Assembly (NCBI RefSeq): GCF_035083965.1
Contig: NC_089722.1
Location: 41,598,697-41,662,696 of the forward strand
Source: Branchiostoma lanceolatum
Taxonomy: Eukaryota > Chordata > Leptocardii > Amphioxiformes > Branchiostomatidae
DNA length: 64,000 nucleotides
Direction: 5' to 3'
Program-made: the position numbers and the translations under genes
Shown: positions 1 through 13,755 of the stretch, piece by piece
How positions within the stretch are numbered: position 1 is the stretch's first letter
Layout of the letters: every line of letters starts with the position of its first letter
The notes under the pieces: generated by a model
Seen by the model: the letters and a program-made list of their open reading frames with translations, nothing else
Told to the model about the DNA's origin: nothing
The model's database searches: none

Positions 1-3000
1 TCCCAACAGTCCGCGTCACCGTCACAGCTGAACGCGTCAGGAACGCACGACGCGTTGCCGAAGACGGACGCGCAGATGAAGCCGCAGGAACCCCACCTGC
101 GCCCCAGAGCCTCTTCAACTGTAGCAACAGATTTACATTACTTTCAATATACATATCTATTGTTTGTTTGTTTATTTATTTAACCAGAAATACAGTATCG
201 CCTGGCGGCGTTTTTCAACGATTCCTGGGGGATTCAACCCCATGCATAATAGTACATAGCAACAATAGATATCTATGTATGTCAGGGTTGAGATCCGATC
301 TATCCGAATAGCCTATTCTGCAGTTATAATAGAGATCCCGATCGCTGTCTCTTTCGAGACTACGATCAGCCTGTGTTAGTGTGGTTTCCCATTTATAATT
401 CCTAATTTTCAAGTCAATCCATTGATCTTAACCCTTGTCCTGCTGGAGTTCCAGAGCAAAAATATACCCCTACTGCTGAAGTGCGCAGAAAAATTTGAAA
501 GAAAGGGTATTCGTTCGATATTGCTCAATTTTAGTTACCACGCTGTACAACAACTGCGCGGGTACAATTAGCGCATTGTAGAAATATTCCCAACCCAGCA
601 ATTGTCTGGGCTAGCATACAGAACAAGAATGTACAACCCGGCAATTGCCGGGTGTAGCAGGACTAGTAAGGGACACAAATGGAATTGGAAAATTGTAACC
701 GTCTTTTAAGGGAATATCCATAACTTTACAGACTCCGATCGGGATCTCTACCAGGCGATTCTGTCAGAGTGTAATTAACACGGTCAAGTTGCGAGCTGTT
801 GCAATAAGTGACTCGAACTCCTCTAGGTCCCTGAGGACCTGGTCCATTAACCCTTGGAACGAGGCCGGTGCATTATGTAAGCCACACGGAATTGTACGTA
901 ATTTATACAGCCCAAACGGCGTGAAGAAAGTCGTCCTCGCGGTAACGATTTTTTTTTTCTTGACGTAGAACCATTCCCTTCCTTGCGGACTGTCACCCAG
1001 CTCTGTGATCCGTCCGTCTGGTCCACACCTACCGGACTTGTGGCCTTCGGTGAATGATCACTCTTCTCTACACCCCCCACAGTCTCTCTTCGTCTCAGGA
1101 AAACCTCAGACACAAGTGGACGGGAACAGCTCCTTTCGCTCCTTTCATAATCTAAGAAACATCCAATCCTTGCCTGTGGAGCTCCTTTCTAAGCGTGCCT
1201 CTCCCTCTACTGGCTCTCAGGACTGACCTACCTCTACCTACAGAGATGACCCCTATAGGCTACGGGCCAGATGGAGTCCTTAAGGTTTCCTCTTTCAAAA
1301 TGGCATTATGGCACATACAAATTGTAACAGTTGGTACGTCCGCCAGTTTATTAGTCGTTTGTACTTCTGGGTTGCTGTACTGTATCCTAGTACCATATTA
1401 CAGGCGAAGCTTTGCATAATTGAAAGGCCTCCATGGAGTGAGCCCTTGGCGCATTGCTACGCAGGGCATGCCACCGGGAGTGGTGCAGGGGGGATGTAGA
1501 TTATCTGTTTGGGCCTTGAGGACTGGCATATGAACTGATATGTTGGTTGCTATCTACATATGATAAATGTAAAATGTGGAAAGGCCTGTTAGGTCTTGAA
1601 ATACCTTAATATAATACAATACAATACAATACAAAACTGTAACAATACTACACCATACCGTACGCTAAACCTGCCATGTAAACTGTGCAATTGCTACGTC
1701 ACATTCCCATCACTAATCGTGAAGGTTGCGACTTACCTTCAATGGGCATTTCGTCCTCGCCGTCAGCACAGTCCTGATGCCCGTCCCCCAGGTGAGTTGT
1801 CGGCAGACAGGTGACGTTGTTACGGCAGGTGAAGAAGCAGTGTTTGGGCACACCTGTCATGGAGAGTACACAAAACAGGTAAACCATGGTAACAAGGCAA
1901 AGCCATAGGGATTTACTAATTGACCATCTTTTACATTCTTAGTGTTCGTTCTGCTGCAATATGGCCTCATTTTGCTGGTATGCTGTCGGCGGGTTGGTTT
2001 GTAAAATGGCCGGGAACGATCGGAAGGCAAAAACATTAATTTAGTCACATCTTCTATCCTTCTTTTAAGTCACCAGTCCAACGCCTACCTTGCACACACC
2101 CTTGTTCGTCTTCTCCATTCAAGCAGTCGTTTAGTTCATCGCAGATCCACCCACTGGAGACGCAGGGGTTACCCGAGACAGTTAGACATTCCATCGCACA
2201 CTCTGAAGAAAACACAAAATGCGGAATGTGAGTGGCTCTCTCTCATATGTTTTTAGAATTCCACTATTAGGTCGATAATGATTTTGTCGAAGAGTGAAAT
2301 AAGAATTAGCCATGTAAGAACTTTATAGGCATCATATTAAGAAAGTTATACTTCAAGTATTTTAGTAAGATACAGGAAAATAGAAACTGTAACGACATCG
2401 TCGCCTGTGTGTTTAGACAAAAGCATAGCGTCTTTAAATACTTAGAATTCTTACCGTCACAGTTTGCCTCATCCTCCAAAGTTGAACAGTCTGCTGTGCC
2501 GTCACAAGCCTGGCTGTCGTGGAACACGTCACCATCCGGATCCCAGCACGGACTGAACTGTCTGTCGATCTCTACAAGGCAAAAAAATAACGATAATTTT
2601 CAAATGGCAGGCAAAAAAGTAGCAATAATTTTCAAATGGCAGGCATTGAAGTTTATTCAAAAGTCCATCTGTGTTGGTAGAAGTCATTCTGAATCAAAGT
2701 TGAACTGTAATTTTCAACAGAAAAAAATCGGACCCAAATGTTTGACTGACCAACTCCAGTCTTTTGTGAAAAGTCTCTAAACAACAACACCTGCTCAATA
2801 CTTTAGTGTTATATGATATGTTATTGCATTGCATCATTGCCGTATTTAGCAGCCATGCACCCCCATCACTACATAAGCCCAGTTCTCTGTACAGAGTCTA
2901 CATAGTGGTTTAAAGTGGACCAACGAACCCAAACATCCGAGATTCTCCAAGTCCATGGTCAATTCCAGCCCGCACTCAGCCTCCAACACGTTTTCACAAA

Positions 3001-6000
3001 CATGTCTGCAGCAGAAACAGTTTGTTAGTCTTTCATTTCATTCAGATTCATTGCTTTCTAAAGCAACACTTAAAAGTGTTGCTTGCTTGTTTACGCGCAA
3101 ACACTTACGACTCAAGCATTTAAGTATTTGCATTCACATCTTATCAACCTGCTGATGATTTTATACTGATAATGATAATGATATGTCTTTAATGATAAGA
3201 TGATAATAATATGTCTTTCGGTCAGTTCTAAGTTTTCACTTTAAGGATTATATCTAAATTCAATTGTCTGCATGCATTTTGTCCTGTTTCATATTCACGA
3301 TGGCTATTCTAAGTGCACACAGCTATTCCAATGTATCAGTTACGTAAGGAAAGTTGTTAAGTGATAATATTTACATGTCTCCATAGTTAAAGCCCCGTGG
3401 CAAACATCCGTCAAAGAGACGACAGAAACTTTCCCTTTGTCGACATGTTCCATTACAGAAGACCTTGTCAGATGCACAACCTGAGCCTTGTAAGGAATAT
3501 GAAAGATAAGTGTGCCGCTTATAACAAGAGTCTGAAGACCCAAAATCTCCATGAAATTTGTTTTGATATATGATTGGTTTTTGACAAATACGCCATTGCA
3601 GTTCCAGTGACACATACCAGGGGGTCTAAAATCGACCTTGGCCTTTCTCCTCCCATCACCTACCCACATACCAAATATCATAACAATCCATTTAGACGTT
3701 CTTCAGTTGTGCTGACTTTACGCATCCGGTGACACAAACATACACACATGCAAACAAACACGCAAACACACTCAAAATAATATCCCCATCTAAAAGTCTT
3801 TTTTCATGGAGATAACTGCATTTACATGACAAGCTGAGGGTGTTGCGTCACGTTTGGTGCCTAGGCACGGTTTGTGACAGTGCCCGCGTGTCACAAACAG
3901 TGCCTGGGACAAAAGCACGGTTTGTGACACTCGGACATCGTCACGAATGGTGCCCAACCGAGCACAGTTCGTGACACACAGGGGGTCTTATCCCATACTG
4001 TGCTTTTGGGCGGAGCTTAGTGTTTTGAGGGGGAGGAGTCTGCCTAACGCATTTTTTTTCCTGCAGCCCGCCATCTTTGTTTTTTTCGGGGCGCTGGGAT
4101 GAGAAAGAATCAGCGTAATTCTCGCTCATTGAAATACATTTCGCGCTTGTCTTGGATGATTTGGACTTAGAGTTGATGTGGCACAAACAGACGGACGTCT
4201 CATCACGAATTTCTACAACAGAAATCCGTCCCGAACCCTGTCATTCACGACTGTGTCCTGAGGCACGGTTCGTGACACTGCCGGAGTGTCACAAACCGTG
4301 CTTTTGCCCCAGGCACGGTTTGTGACACTCGGGCACTGTCACAAACTGTGCCCAGGCACGGATTGTGACAGTGCCTGAGTGTCACAAACCGTGCCTGGGG
4401 CAAAAGCACAGTTTGTGACACTCCGGCACTGTCACGAACCGTGCCTGGACAGTGCCCGGGGCTACAACTTCCCGTAGCATTGATTTAGATCGGGCGAGCT
4501 GACTGCCTCGGGACGTCGAAGTAATCGGCAAGTGGCCCGATCCTAGTCTAGATCTGGTTCCCCTGGATAGAATATATTTAGTCTTACAAATTGTTTTTTT
4601 TTTAGCATCTGTTATAGACACTGTCTTTTTGTGCCACTTCAATTCTAGGTCTAAGTTATTCAATTATTTTACAGAGCGAGAATTACGCTGTTCCTCCTTA
4701 TCCCAACACCCCGAAAACCAAAGATGACGGGGGGTGGGGGGACTGCGGTAAACAAAAACACGCTGCCTTATATGGAAACGCGGGCATCACTGCCCCGTCA
4801 GTCACAGTGATTGACAGCACTTCCGGGCACAGTCTGTGACGGTCGAGATGTGTCACGTTCTGTGCCTGGGAAAGCATAGAACGTGACAGGCATGGAGTGT
4901 GACGGTACAGAGGGTTACGTTTTCTGCTCTATTTCCGGTGGACAGAATGACCCTAGAAGTGAGCTAATGGTTCAGTGAGACACACATGTCAATCGTTTTG
5001 GAAGTGATATTGTAAACAGTCTAGCTACCTGAGTACAGAATTATGTTTCTTTCTGTATATTTTGTTATTTTGTTTTAGTTGATTTTTGTTAAGCCGGAAC
5101 AACAGTAGCAGCGAATAACATTGGATTCAAGCACAACAAACATAAATGAATGAAATACATTAAACTTCGTACCATGTTTGACGAGAATCTCGACCCTCAG
5201 TGCGATCCGATTGTGGAAGGTGAGGGGGTAGAAGCGGGTGTAGAGTGCAAAGGTCGGGTTGTCCAACAGGTTGCGAGCATAGCGGTGGCTGTCCCTGTTC
5301 CCTCGGAACACCTGAAACAAAACAAAATCGTGTCTTGTACACCTGGTAGTGAAGATGCCTTGACAAATGTTCCAAACAGTAAATGGAGCTTAGGAGGGGT
5401 AAAAACTGATTTACTTTGTCGCCAGGCCAGTACTGATAGATAGTCTTCATCACTTCTATATCGTGAATTCTACCCTGTCTTGTCTGTTTTCACAGTGGAC
5501 TTGAACTAACCATTTCTTCACCGTCCCCGGTGCTGTTTGTGTACATTGTCCATTCTCCATCCACAGAGAACGCCAGCTTGTAGGACGTGACCCAGTAGTC
5601 CATGTTGTAAGCCCCCTGGGTGATGACACCGGCTACTGCGTACACGTTGTCATGCGTAATCTGAAGCGTGAAGAAGAAACACCACTTCTTCTTTTTTTCT
5701 CATTGATAAAGAGCCATTATTGTTAATGTAATGTCGCGCGCTTGCACGTTGGCATTCTCGTTAGAAATTACAAATTAGTCCTTTAAATTCTAATCCCTGT
5801 GAAATGTAGGTACAATTGTGCTGGTAAACAAATTCCTATCAGACCTGAACTCTACTACTGGACCTTTCTTATCTGTGGAATAGTGGTAGGTTCTACGACT
5901 TGATCTCAGTAATAGCATTTACCCTGAAGCCTCTTCTGAATTCTCACGTAATCGATCAGACTAGGCATGGTGACCAGAAATTAGATACCTGTAGCCAAGG

Positions 6001-9000
6001 GTTCCTGTCCAGGTCCGGAGCGGGAGACCAGCACGCCCCCAGCTGCTGTCCCCTCCCGTTGTTCAGACGCGCCTGCCACGGATAGAACTCGGCCCTTCGC
6101 GATGAGGCGGTCATGTGGAGGTCGGGAACCTTTGGAGCCGCAGCAGGGTCGTCGGGATCCAGTCCAACTCCCAGTGTGACGTACTCGTCCAGATTCAACC
6201 AGGCGTTTTCATCTGAAGAGAACAGCAGACTGGTATTAGAGTGGGTAACAGAGTACCTGACAAAGGTACTGATGGTGATTCGCATTATGTTGCAATTGAT
6301 TATGTTGTATCATGCCATCTAGAAGATTGATATTTAGTAGACATTCTTTTTTGATATCCACTAGCTATAGAATGTATTTTATTGGTCAGAAATTACCCAC
6401 AATGGCAGCCTTTCTAGGGCTGAATTGATGCAGTGTTTACAGGTTTCACAGAATACACAACATATACATATACATATCTTATCCACACTTGCATTATGTG
6501 GAACTGTCGTAAGGGTCTGGGCGGCTGCCATTCGGCGCCAGCAAAAATTACCCACCGACCTTCGACCTTCCCCAACCGAAGTCAGGTACCCATTTACACC
6601 TGGGAGGAGTGAGGAAAGTCGTGTAAAGTGCCTTTCCCAATGGCACAAAATCGGTGACATGACAGGATTCGAACTCGGGACCTCTTGGTTCTGAGCTGAA
6701 CGCTCTGCCGTTGCACCACACGACCCCACTTAACTGTCCCGGTACAAATCTTTATTGAGTGTACCACTTGGCAGGCTTGTTACGTATGGATTATTGTGGT
6801 ATTTACAGTTTTATGCTCACACACTACACAAGAATTAAGACAGTTGTCATGTTATGAAATAAACGGTACATATAAACACATACAGATTTCAGAATAGGAA
6901 ACTACAACAGACAAACCATTTGTGACGTAAACCTCCATCACCATGGCAACCCAGCCTTCGTAGCTTGTCGGGTACAGGCGGATGTAGCGTGACGTCACGG
7001 GAGCTGGGAGACGACGACTCACTTTGTTGTACCGGTCTCGGTTTCCTTCGAAAATCTGTGCAAGAAAATAAGCAGGGTCAGGTCCAGGAAAGGTACCATA
7101 AGTCAGGCAGATTAGAATTTGAAGGGAACGTAACAAATTTCTTTGTGTCGTGTCGAGCCCATCGAGGCCGTGTCGGGTGCCATGTCCCGTGTAGAACATC
7201 GCGAAACGCCGGCAAGGTCAACCAAACGCCCTGGGCCGTGTCGGACCATCAGTGAGGCCGTGTCGGGTGCCTTGTGGTGTTGTACAAGATTTCACGGCAT
7301 GCGTCGGGCCCTTTACTAAGGTGATGTTGGGTCCTTTACCAAGCATGTACGCAGAGCCGCGTCGTAAAGTTACACTTTACGAGGACCCGCGTCAGCATGC
7401 GCACAGACAGGCGGTTGGGGCCATGCAGGACCCTTACATGGCATGTACGCGGTACAGCGTCGGCAAAGACAAGCGGTTGGGGCCATGCAGGACCCTTACA
7501 TGGCTTGTACGCAGAACTGCGTCGGCATGGCGAGCGGGGAACCGCGTTGGCAAAGCTGCTAGGCAAACGGCACCGAGTCATGCCCCAAACCGAGCATGTA
7601 AACGTCAGGCCTCTTCGGGCCCTTAACCTTAAGAAGCCAGGAGCTGCATCGGACCTTTTGATAGTTCATACCTGCACGACGTTGTTTCTGCCCGCGGCAT
7701 ACGGTCCCCACGACGCACCGTCCATGCTGAAGGCCAGAGTAAATGACGTCACCCAACTGCCCAGGTCCCAGTTCGAACCGCCTCCACTGATGACCACGCC
7801 GGTGACGTCAGTCGTCTTGCCAAAGTAAACCTGCAGTAAAACATTCATATTAAACAGATGCTCAATATTTGTGCCATTCAGCTTGCTAGTACAACGTCAC
7901 AGAACAAATTCTTCACAATTATGATCTAAGATTCAACAAAGAAACACTGTACACCAGTTACCTGAAGCCATTGGTCCACCACAGAACTCGGTACCCAGCA
8001 GTATTCTGGTGTAGTCGGAGGCGTTTGCCGAGCCTGGGATGGGGCGAACTCCGACTTGTACTCGGAACTGGCAGTGACGTAAACATCGGGGATGTACCGA
8101 CTCGCCAAACCAAGCGAGAATCCGGAAGGTAGGACAACTGTCAGGAAATGTAAGCAGTGAGACTTTGTTGTGTGCACTAACTGTAAAAGTAAGGAGCTTT
8201 CCAGTACAATTGAGGAATCATTCCTTAACCTTTGTAAAGCCGCTGTCTTACACTAAGGTACAGAAGATGTTGTGTCTGGTGCAAAGTGAAAGCTGATCTA
8301 ACTACCTCCACAGTCGTCCTCGTCCTCCCCTCCACTGCAATCCGTCTTGTTGTCACACAGCTGAGACTCCAACAGGCAGGCACCGTCCGCGCAGTGGAAC
8401 TGCTTAGCAATGCAACCTGTGTGGGTGGAGTTTTATCACAACTGTGTTTTGAGTCTTACATACAAGCATAATCCTTCTAAAAAGTACATCTTCCCTTTAA
8501 GTGTTTGTATGATAAAAATCGACTCCTACCTCCAACTGTACAGTTGATCTCGTCCTTTCCGTTCGAACAGTCCCCCAGCCCGTCACAGGCGCGGTATTTC
8601 GGCAGGCACCTCCCGTCACACTCCAGCTGGAGACCACTGCAGGGAGCTGTAAGTAACGAAGAGTATTTGCTATCAATAGATATTTAACAACGACAGCGAC
8701 AACATCATTGACAAAATCAACTACACGGATGTTGAGACGTTTCAACTCTATGGAAATAAAGCATCATCATGGATGCGTCAGTTAGCGCTAACGCTAAATA
8801 GCTACTCTTGCAGCTGTTTAATTACATTGTGCCAAACAGTGAGCGGTGTTTAGTTAATGGCTACCAAAATACACCTGACTTTGAGTTCAAAAACCTTCTT
8901 CCTCCGTGAGATATAGAGCTGTTGTACATTTCGTGTTTATTCTTGTCTGGCACCTTATAACAATGACATTACTGGGCAAGAAAACGATACAACAAGGTTG

Positions 9001-10895
9001 TTGTCGCTGTCATTATTGATCCTGAAGAAGGCGACAGTGGTTTCAAAATTAGATCCGTGAATATCTTAATTTTGGAAGAAAGTTTAGCATTGTATTATGA
9101 TTACTACCAACACAGATTAGCTTTCATTATGATACAACAAGGTATTTAGAGCTTTATAACTTGCTTATATTGGAGCCTACCGGTGCAGTTTTCTTCGTCT
9201 GCCCCAGAAGAGCAGTCCTTGTCTCCGTCACACAGCGAGGCGTTATTGATGCATTCGCCACTGTCACATTGCCACAGACCCGGCTTTGCACAGGACTCTG
9301 CAGAAATGTACCCCATTGGAACGAAGCTATCTCTAAGCCCACACATGATTACGATTGGAGATGATAAGCATATCTACACACCATTGTGGACTTGAGCATC
9401 ACATCTGACAAAGGTTTCCAATGGACCGTTCCAGTACGAACACTTTTTAAAGCCCCGCCCCCTATTTTATTTCGTAACGCCTCATCTATTTCAGGAACGG
9501 ATAAAATTTTCGACTCCAGATACCCGGTCTGGGTAGCTGGAGTCTGAATTGCAGGTCCCAAAACAGCAGATTTTCACCATTCTGCGCAGCGTTAACGAGC
9601 CAATCTGACGGACTTATGACGGACAAAATGGCGGCTGTCGGAATGTCATAATTACGCGCTCTGGTTGGTCAGGTGGCCACGTTCGAATGTTCGGCTGGAA
9701 CGGTCCATAAGCTACTGAAAGCTGGCTATCGTGGAGGCTCCTACATATTTGGACATTGTGACGCGCTGTCTCAGGCTATCTAACTCATGATTGTATACAT
9801 GTAGGAATCCTAGTACTGTAAATGCATTTAAGTTCGTGTTAGGGCGAAAATGGAGCGTTCCCGGACGCGGTGGTTTCAAGTTCACCTTTGAATCAATAGT
9901 AGCGCTACGGTCATTGGTGGGCAAAAAGCTTCACGGTGGTTTTGAGTTCGCGCTGAAGCGTTCACCGTACACCGCAAACACCGCGAACATTTCTGCATTT
10001 ACAGTAATTTGCAGGGCACTCACGACACAGCTGTTCGTCCGACGCGTCGTCGCAGTCGGTGACGCCGTCACACACTCCCGATGGCGCCACGCAGCTGCCG
10101 CTGGTCTCACACCGGAACTCGACACTGGTGCACACTGTACAACATTTAACGTCCGAAGTTCACACCATATAGATGCGTTTGGACACACTTCACTAGTTCT
10201 TTGATACCAGCTATTTCTAAAAAGGCAAAAGACTAAAATACGTAGTTTTATACTAGCAACCTTGTTGCTAAAACCTAAGAATGCAATCACAAATTTATGA
10301 ACCACCGAAGGGCGAAAAAAGAAACTTCCTAAACTTTTCAAAAGATCATTTGTTTTGCTTTTAGTTTCTCAGGAACACAAATATTTCTTTTGTCTGTGAG
10401 AACAAAGATCAACAGAAAAAAAATCATGATTTCCTTAGAAGAGGCCCCAAAGTACCTGCTAGAAAAACAAATGAAAAGCAACGTTTCAAATTACTGTCCT
10501 ATACTCCTGTCATTAACAGGTAAAAAACAAGCTGCAAGTAGTGTTTAAATCTTCTTGCAGCTTCTATTGTCCCCTGGATTCCATAACACTAGGGTTATTC
10601 ACTCAAAGATATTTACAGTGAGTTGAATTATTCAGACATCCGGTATTTCATGCTTACAGCACAATGGTATGTGACAGGCCTGATGGCGGACCCCTTTTCC
10701 AATAGGATACAAAAAATGATACAAATTGTGTTTTTGGTGACGAGGTTTTCCATAGTTAATTGTAAAGTCAAGTTCATCTTCATCTGTTTTGTACTTAACA
10801 TTAACAGAGTTGAGTATACATTCATCCATCCATCTGTTAACCATATTTATATCTGCGTGTCTACCTATCTATCTACATGTATCTATCTATCTCTT

Positions 10896-10943
<48 letters not shown>

Positions 10944-10944
10944 C

Positions 10945-11007
<63 letters not shown>

Positions 11008-11032
11008 GCTATCTATCTAGCTATCTATCTAG

Positions 11033-11079
<47 letters not shown>

Positions 11080-11113
11080 CCTACCTATCTATCTTTCTAT
11101 CTATCTATCTATG

Positions 11114-11191
<78 letters not shown>

Positions 11192-11208
11192 GCTATCTAT
11201 CTAGCTAG

Positions 11209-11243
<35 letters not shown>

Positions 11244-11259
11244 CCTACCTATCTATCTT

Positions 11260-11307
<48 letters not shown>

Positions 11308-13755
11308 GCTATCTATCTAGCTATCTATCTAGCTATCTTTCTAATAGTATGAAATAGATCTGTTTATTCATCTAATAGTATGTGGTATCCCCTGTACGTG
11401 ACAGGTCATACAAGGAATGAAAAAACAATCATTAAATCAATCATTTCTCAAAAGTGTGAATGAAGTCCTGTGGGTATGTTGTAGGCACCCCATAGGAAAT
11501 CTCAGGCCATTTGGTCTTGTTGACAGGGGCTAGGAACCGAAAATATGCATGGCTGGACTAAGATTCCAAAATAATTCCTTTTGACGTAGCATATGCCGAA
11601 ATTTTGAATTGCGTCCATTTGGTATGTGTACACTGAACCCCCATACCATCCAAGGAACCCAAAATATACATTTTGGGTCTGAAAATGGCCCAACAACTAA
11701 TTTAAATAAGGTAATTTCCAAAGCTTATGTAAACTGGGGTTGCTTGCCTACTCCATCCTTGTGCCAAATGGCAGACCATTTGGCCCATGGGTGACAAAGA
11801 TGAATCCATTTGGCAGGAGAAGAAGAAGAAACCAAGAAAGACAATATCTTCAATATTCATACCTGTGGTAATGTTTAATATTATGGTAATTGTGAAAAGG
11901 TGAGCTTACCGCAGCCTTTCTCATCGGACTCATCGTAACAGTTGCCGACGCCATCGCAACGCTTGGTGTCCTGGATGCAGGGACCACGTGGTTCACAGAA
12001 AAAGTTGGGCAGAGGACACTCATCGGCAGTGCAATTTTTCTCATCTGAACCGTAAAGACAATCCTTTAAACCATCACAGTGCCAGACAGGATGGACAGTA
12101 CTTAGATAGTCGGGAATGGAACAGTCTCCCCGGCAATATTCCTCATCCGAACCGTCTGGACAATGACGATTTCCCTCACATCGTTGATATGGAGGGACAC
12201 ACATCCCACCACTTTCACATTTGAAATAGTTTGGCAAGGGGCACACTGTGCAATTTTCCTCATCTGAACCGTCTTCACAATCATTCTCACCGTTACATTG
12301 CTTCTCAGGCTTGAAACAGATGCCGGTAGGTTCACACTTGAAATAGTTGGGGTTGAAACACTCTTTGCTCGTGCAATTTTCCTCATCTGAACCATCGTCA
12401 CAATCAACCCACCCGTCACATTGCTCCAATGGACGGACACACATGGTACCCGTTTTACACTTAAAATAGTTGGGCAAGGGGCACACTGTGCAATCCTCCT
12501 CATCTGACCCGTCTTCACAATGATTCCACCCGTCACACTGCCACTCAGGATAGATACATGCTCCATTACTTTTGCACTTGAAATCGTCAGTATTGTAGCA
12601 CCTTTCGCTTGTGCAATTTTTCTCATCTAAACCGTCTGGACAATCAGCATATCCGTCACATTGCCAATCTGGCCCGACACACGTGCTACCACTTTCACAC
12701 TTGATATAGTTGGGCAAGGGGCACACTGTGCAATTTTCCTCATCTGAACCGTCTTCACAAAAATCCCAACCGTCACATTGAAACGCAGGGCTGACACAGA
12801 TACCAGTAGGTTTACACTTGAGATAGTCGGATAAGGGGCACTCTTTGGTCAGGCAATCTTTCTCATCTGAAATGTCGTCACAATCATACGCTTCGTTACA
12901 CTGCTTCTCAGGCCTGACACATTCTCCGCTACTTTCACACTTGAAATCGTTGGGCAAGGGGCACACCGTGCAATTTTCCTCATCTGAACCGTCTTCACAC
13001 TCATTTCGACCGTTACACTGCAACTCAGGTCTAACACAGATGCCTGTAGTTTCACACTTGAGATAGTTGGATAAGTGGCACTCTTTGGTCAAACAGTCTC
13101 TCTCATCCGAACCGTAGTAACAATCATCCTCGCCGTCGCATTCCCACTCAGGAGGGAGACATACCCCACTAATTTCACACATGAACTCGTCAGGGTTGTA
13201 ACACTCTTCTCTTGCACAGTTGTTCTCATCGGAAACGTCTTCACAATCATCCCACCCGTCACACTGCCACTCTGGTCGGACACACACTCCACTACTTTCA
13301 CACTTGAAATAGTCGGGGTTGTAACACTCTTTGCTTGTGCAATTTACCTCATCTGAACCGTCTTCACAATCATCCAACCCGTCACACTGCCACTCTGGCC
13401 CGACACAGATACCGGTAGGTGAACACTTAATATAGTAGGGCAGGGGGCAGCCTTTGGTCAAGCAACCGTCCTCGTCTGAGCCGTCAGGACAATGATCGGT
13501 CCCGTCACATACCACGGCGAGAGAGAGGCATCGGGCGTCCATGTCACAGCCGAAAACATCGGGCGACAAACAATCTGGAGCCGTGCACTCTTCATCAGAG
13601 CCGTCGGGACAATCTATGAAACCATCACACCGAGCTGCCAAACCGACGCAATCATCGGTCGTGTCGCATGCGAAGGCAGAGGAGGGGCACCCTCTGTCTG
13701 AGCCGACATGGCCGATGGACAGCAGACATACGAACAAAAGCAAGCCGGTCGCCAT
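1..13755 (-). CDS. LDLa-repeat / F5/8C modular extracellular protein, copy A (3' end outside window)
   Basis: Start chosen at 13755 because the signal peptide beginning [12 protein letters not shown] is shared with copy B; the 11 codons before it are not. Exons by splice sites and phase: 13755-11910, 10134-10024, 9297-9181, 8646-8530, 8416-8306, 8137-7962, 7830-7672, 7055-6917, 6212-5989, 5660-5511, 5311-5173, 2571-2455, 2202-2089, 1853-1737, 118 to beyond 1. The sum stays in frame. Exon 1 holds 15 LDLa modules (six Cys and a DGSDE calcium box; number 14 lacks two Cys); four more one-exon LDLa follow, then two F5/8C (discoidin) domains of three exons each, with the family's WVTS and IF/VF-x-GN-x-D signatures, then three LDLa-like exons and part of a fourth. 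Ligands are unknown; LDLa and F5/8C modules usually bind proteins, glycans or lipids outside the cell. No frame break was found. Confidence 0.85.
3612..3835 (-). repeat. Dispersed repeat family, copy in gene A intron
   Basis: Contains CACATACCAGGGGGTCTAAAATCGACC, a CA-rich stretch and CTTTTTTCATGGAGAT. Related sequence occurs at 48970-49192 (same orientation, the duplicated counterpart), at 21335-21560 (opposite orientation, in the receptor intron) and in part at 41640-41780. Class unknown. Confidence 0.6.
3841..4909. mobile_element. Foldback-type nonautonomous DNA transposon (1,069 bp)
   Basis: Present in an intron of copy A and absent from copy B, where the empty site reads ctGAGGGtta (49193-49197). 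It is flanked by the 5-bp duplication GAGGG (3836-3840 and 4910-4914). Imperfect inverted ends start TGTTGCGTCAC and finish GTGACGGTACA. The interior is packed with inverted CACGGTTTGTGACA-like units at 3866-3960, 4255-4445 and 4820-4900. No transposase was found. The family is not identified. Confidence 0.8.
6363..6725 (-). mobile_element. tRNA-derived SINE
   Basis: Read on the minus strand from 6725 it starts with a tRNA-like head containing a Pol III A-box-like TGGTGCAACGGCAGAG and a B box GAGTTCGAATCC, followed by a body with GGCACTTTACACGACTTTCC and GGTACCTGACTTCGG. Copy B lacks it (empty site near 50650). The short repeat CCACT at 6358-6362 and 6726-6730 is the likely target duplication. 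Confidence 0.75.
7391..7516. repeat. 62-bp satellite, two copies (copy A)
   Basis: Two imperfect units of the 62-bp repeat that is greatly expanded in copy B, in the intron between the second and third exons of F5/8C domain 1. Confidence 0.85.
8999..9130. mobile_element. 132-bp insertion with 13-bp target duplication
   Basis: GATACAACAAGGT occurs at 8986-8998 and 9131-9143 and only once in copy B (about 55291-55303). The insert contains CCTGAAGAAGGCGACAGTGG, a motif like those in 3' ends of Penelope or LINE elements, but is too short to classify. Confidence 0.65.
9423..9706. mobile_element. MITE with GGACCGTTCCAG terminal inverted repeats
   Basis: 284 bp, starting GGACCGTTCCAG and ending CTGGAACGGTCC; the inverted match extends a few more bases (CGAACA). 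Absent from copy B, whose sequence joins directly at about 55578. The target duplication is short, probably AT, and cannot be fixed. No ORF. Its interior segment AAAGCCCCGCCCCCT is echoed at 35290-35304. Confidence 0.75.
10763..11606. repeat. Copy A-specific insertion containing a long (ATCT)n microsatellite
   Basis: Copy B runs straight through this point. The insert is flanked by AATTG at 10758-10762 and 11607-11611. It contains an ATCT/ATCTAGCT tetranucleotide array at about 10863-11342 and about 260 bp of unique sequence after it. All long ORFs here (Tyr-Leu-Ser-Ile repeats) are artefacts of the microsatellite. Confidence 0.8.

Noticed and set aside
3371..3613. Minus-strand ORF with a Cys-rich [12 protein letters not shown] stretch, possible extra exon
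   Set aside because: The neighbouring exons join in phase without it, its putative donor would give the wrong phase, and its 5' part overlaps a dispersed repeat. Conservation in copy B is no better than for introns.
10623..11308. Plus-strand ORFs rich in Tyr-Leu-Ser-Ile
   Set aside because: Translation of the (ATCT)n microsatellite; absent from copy B.
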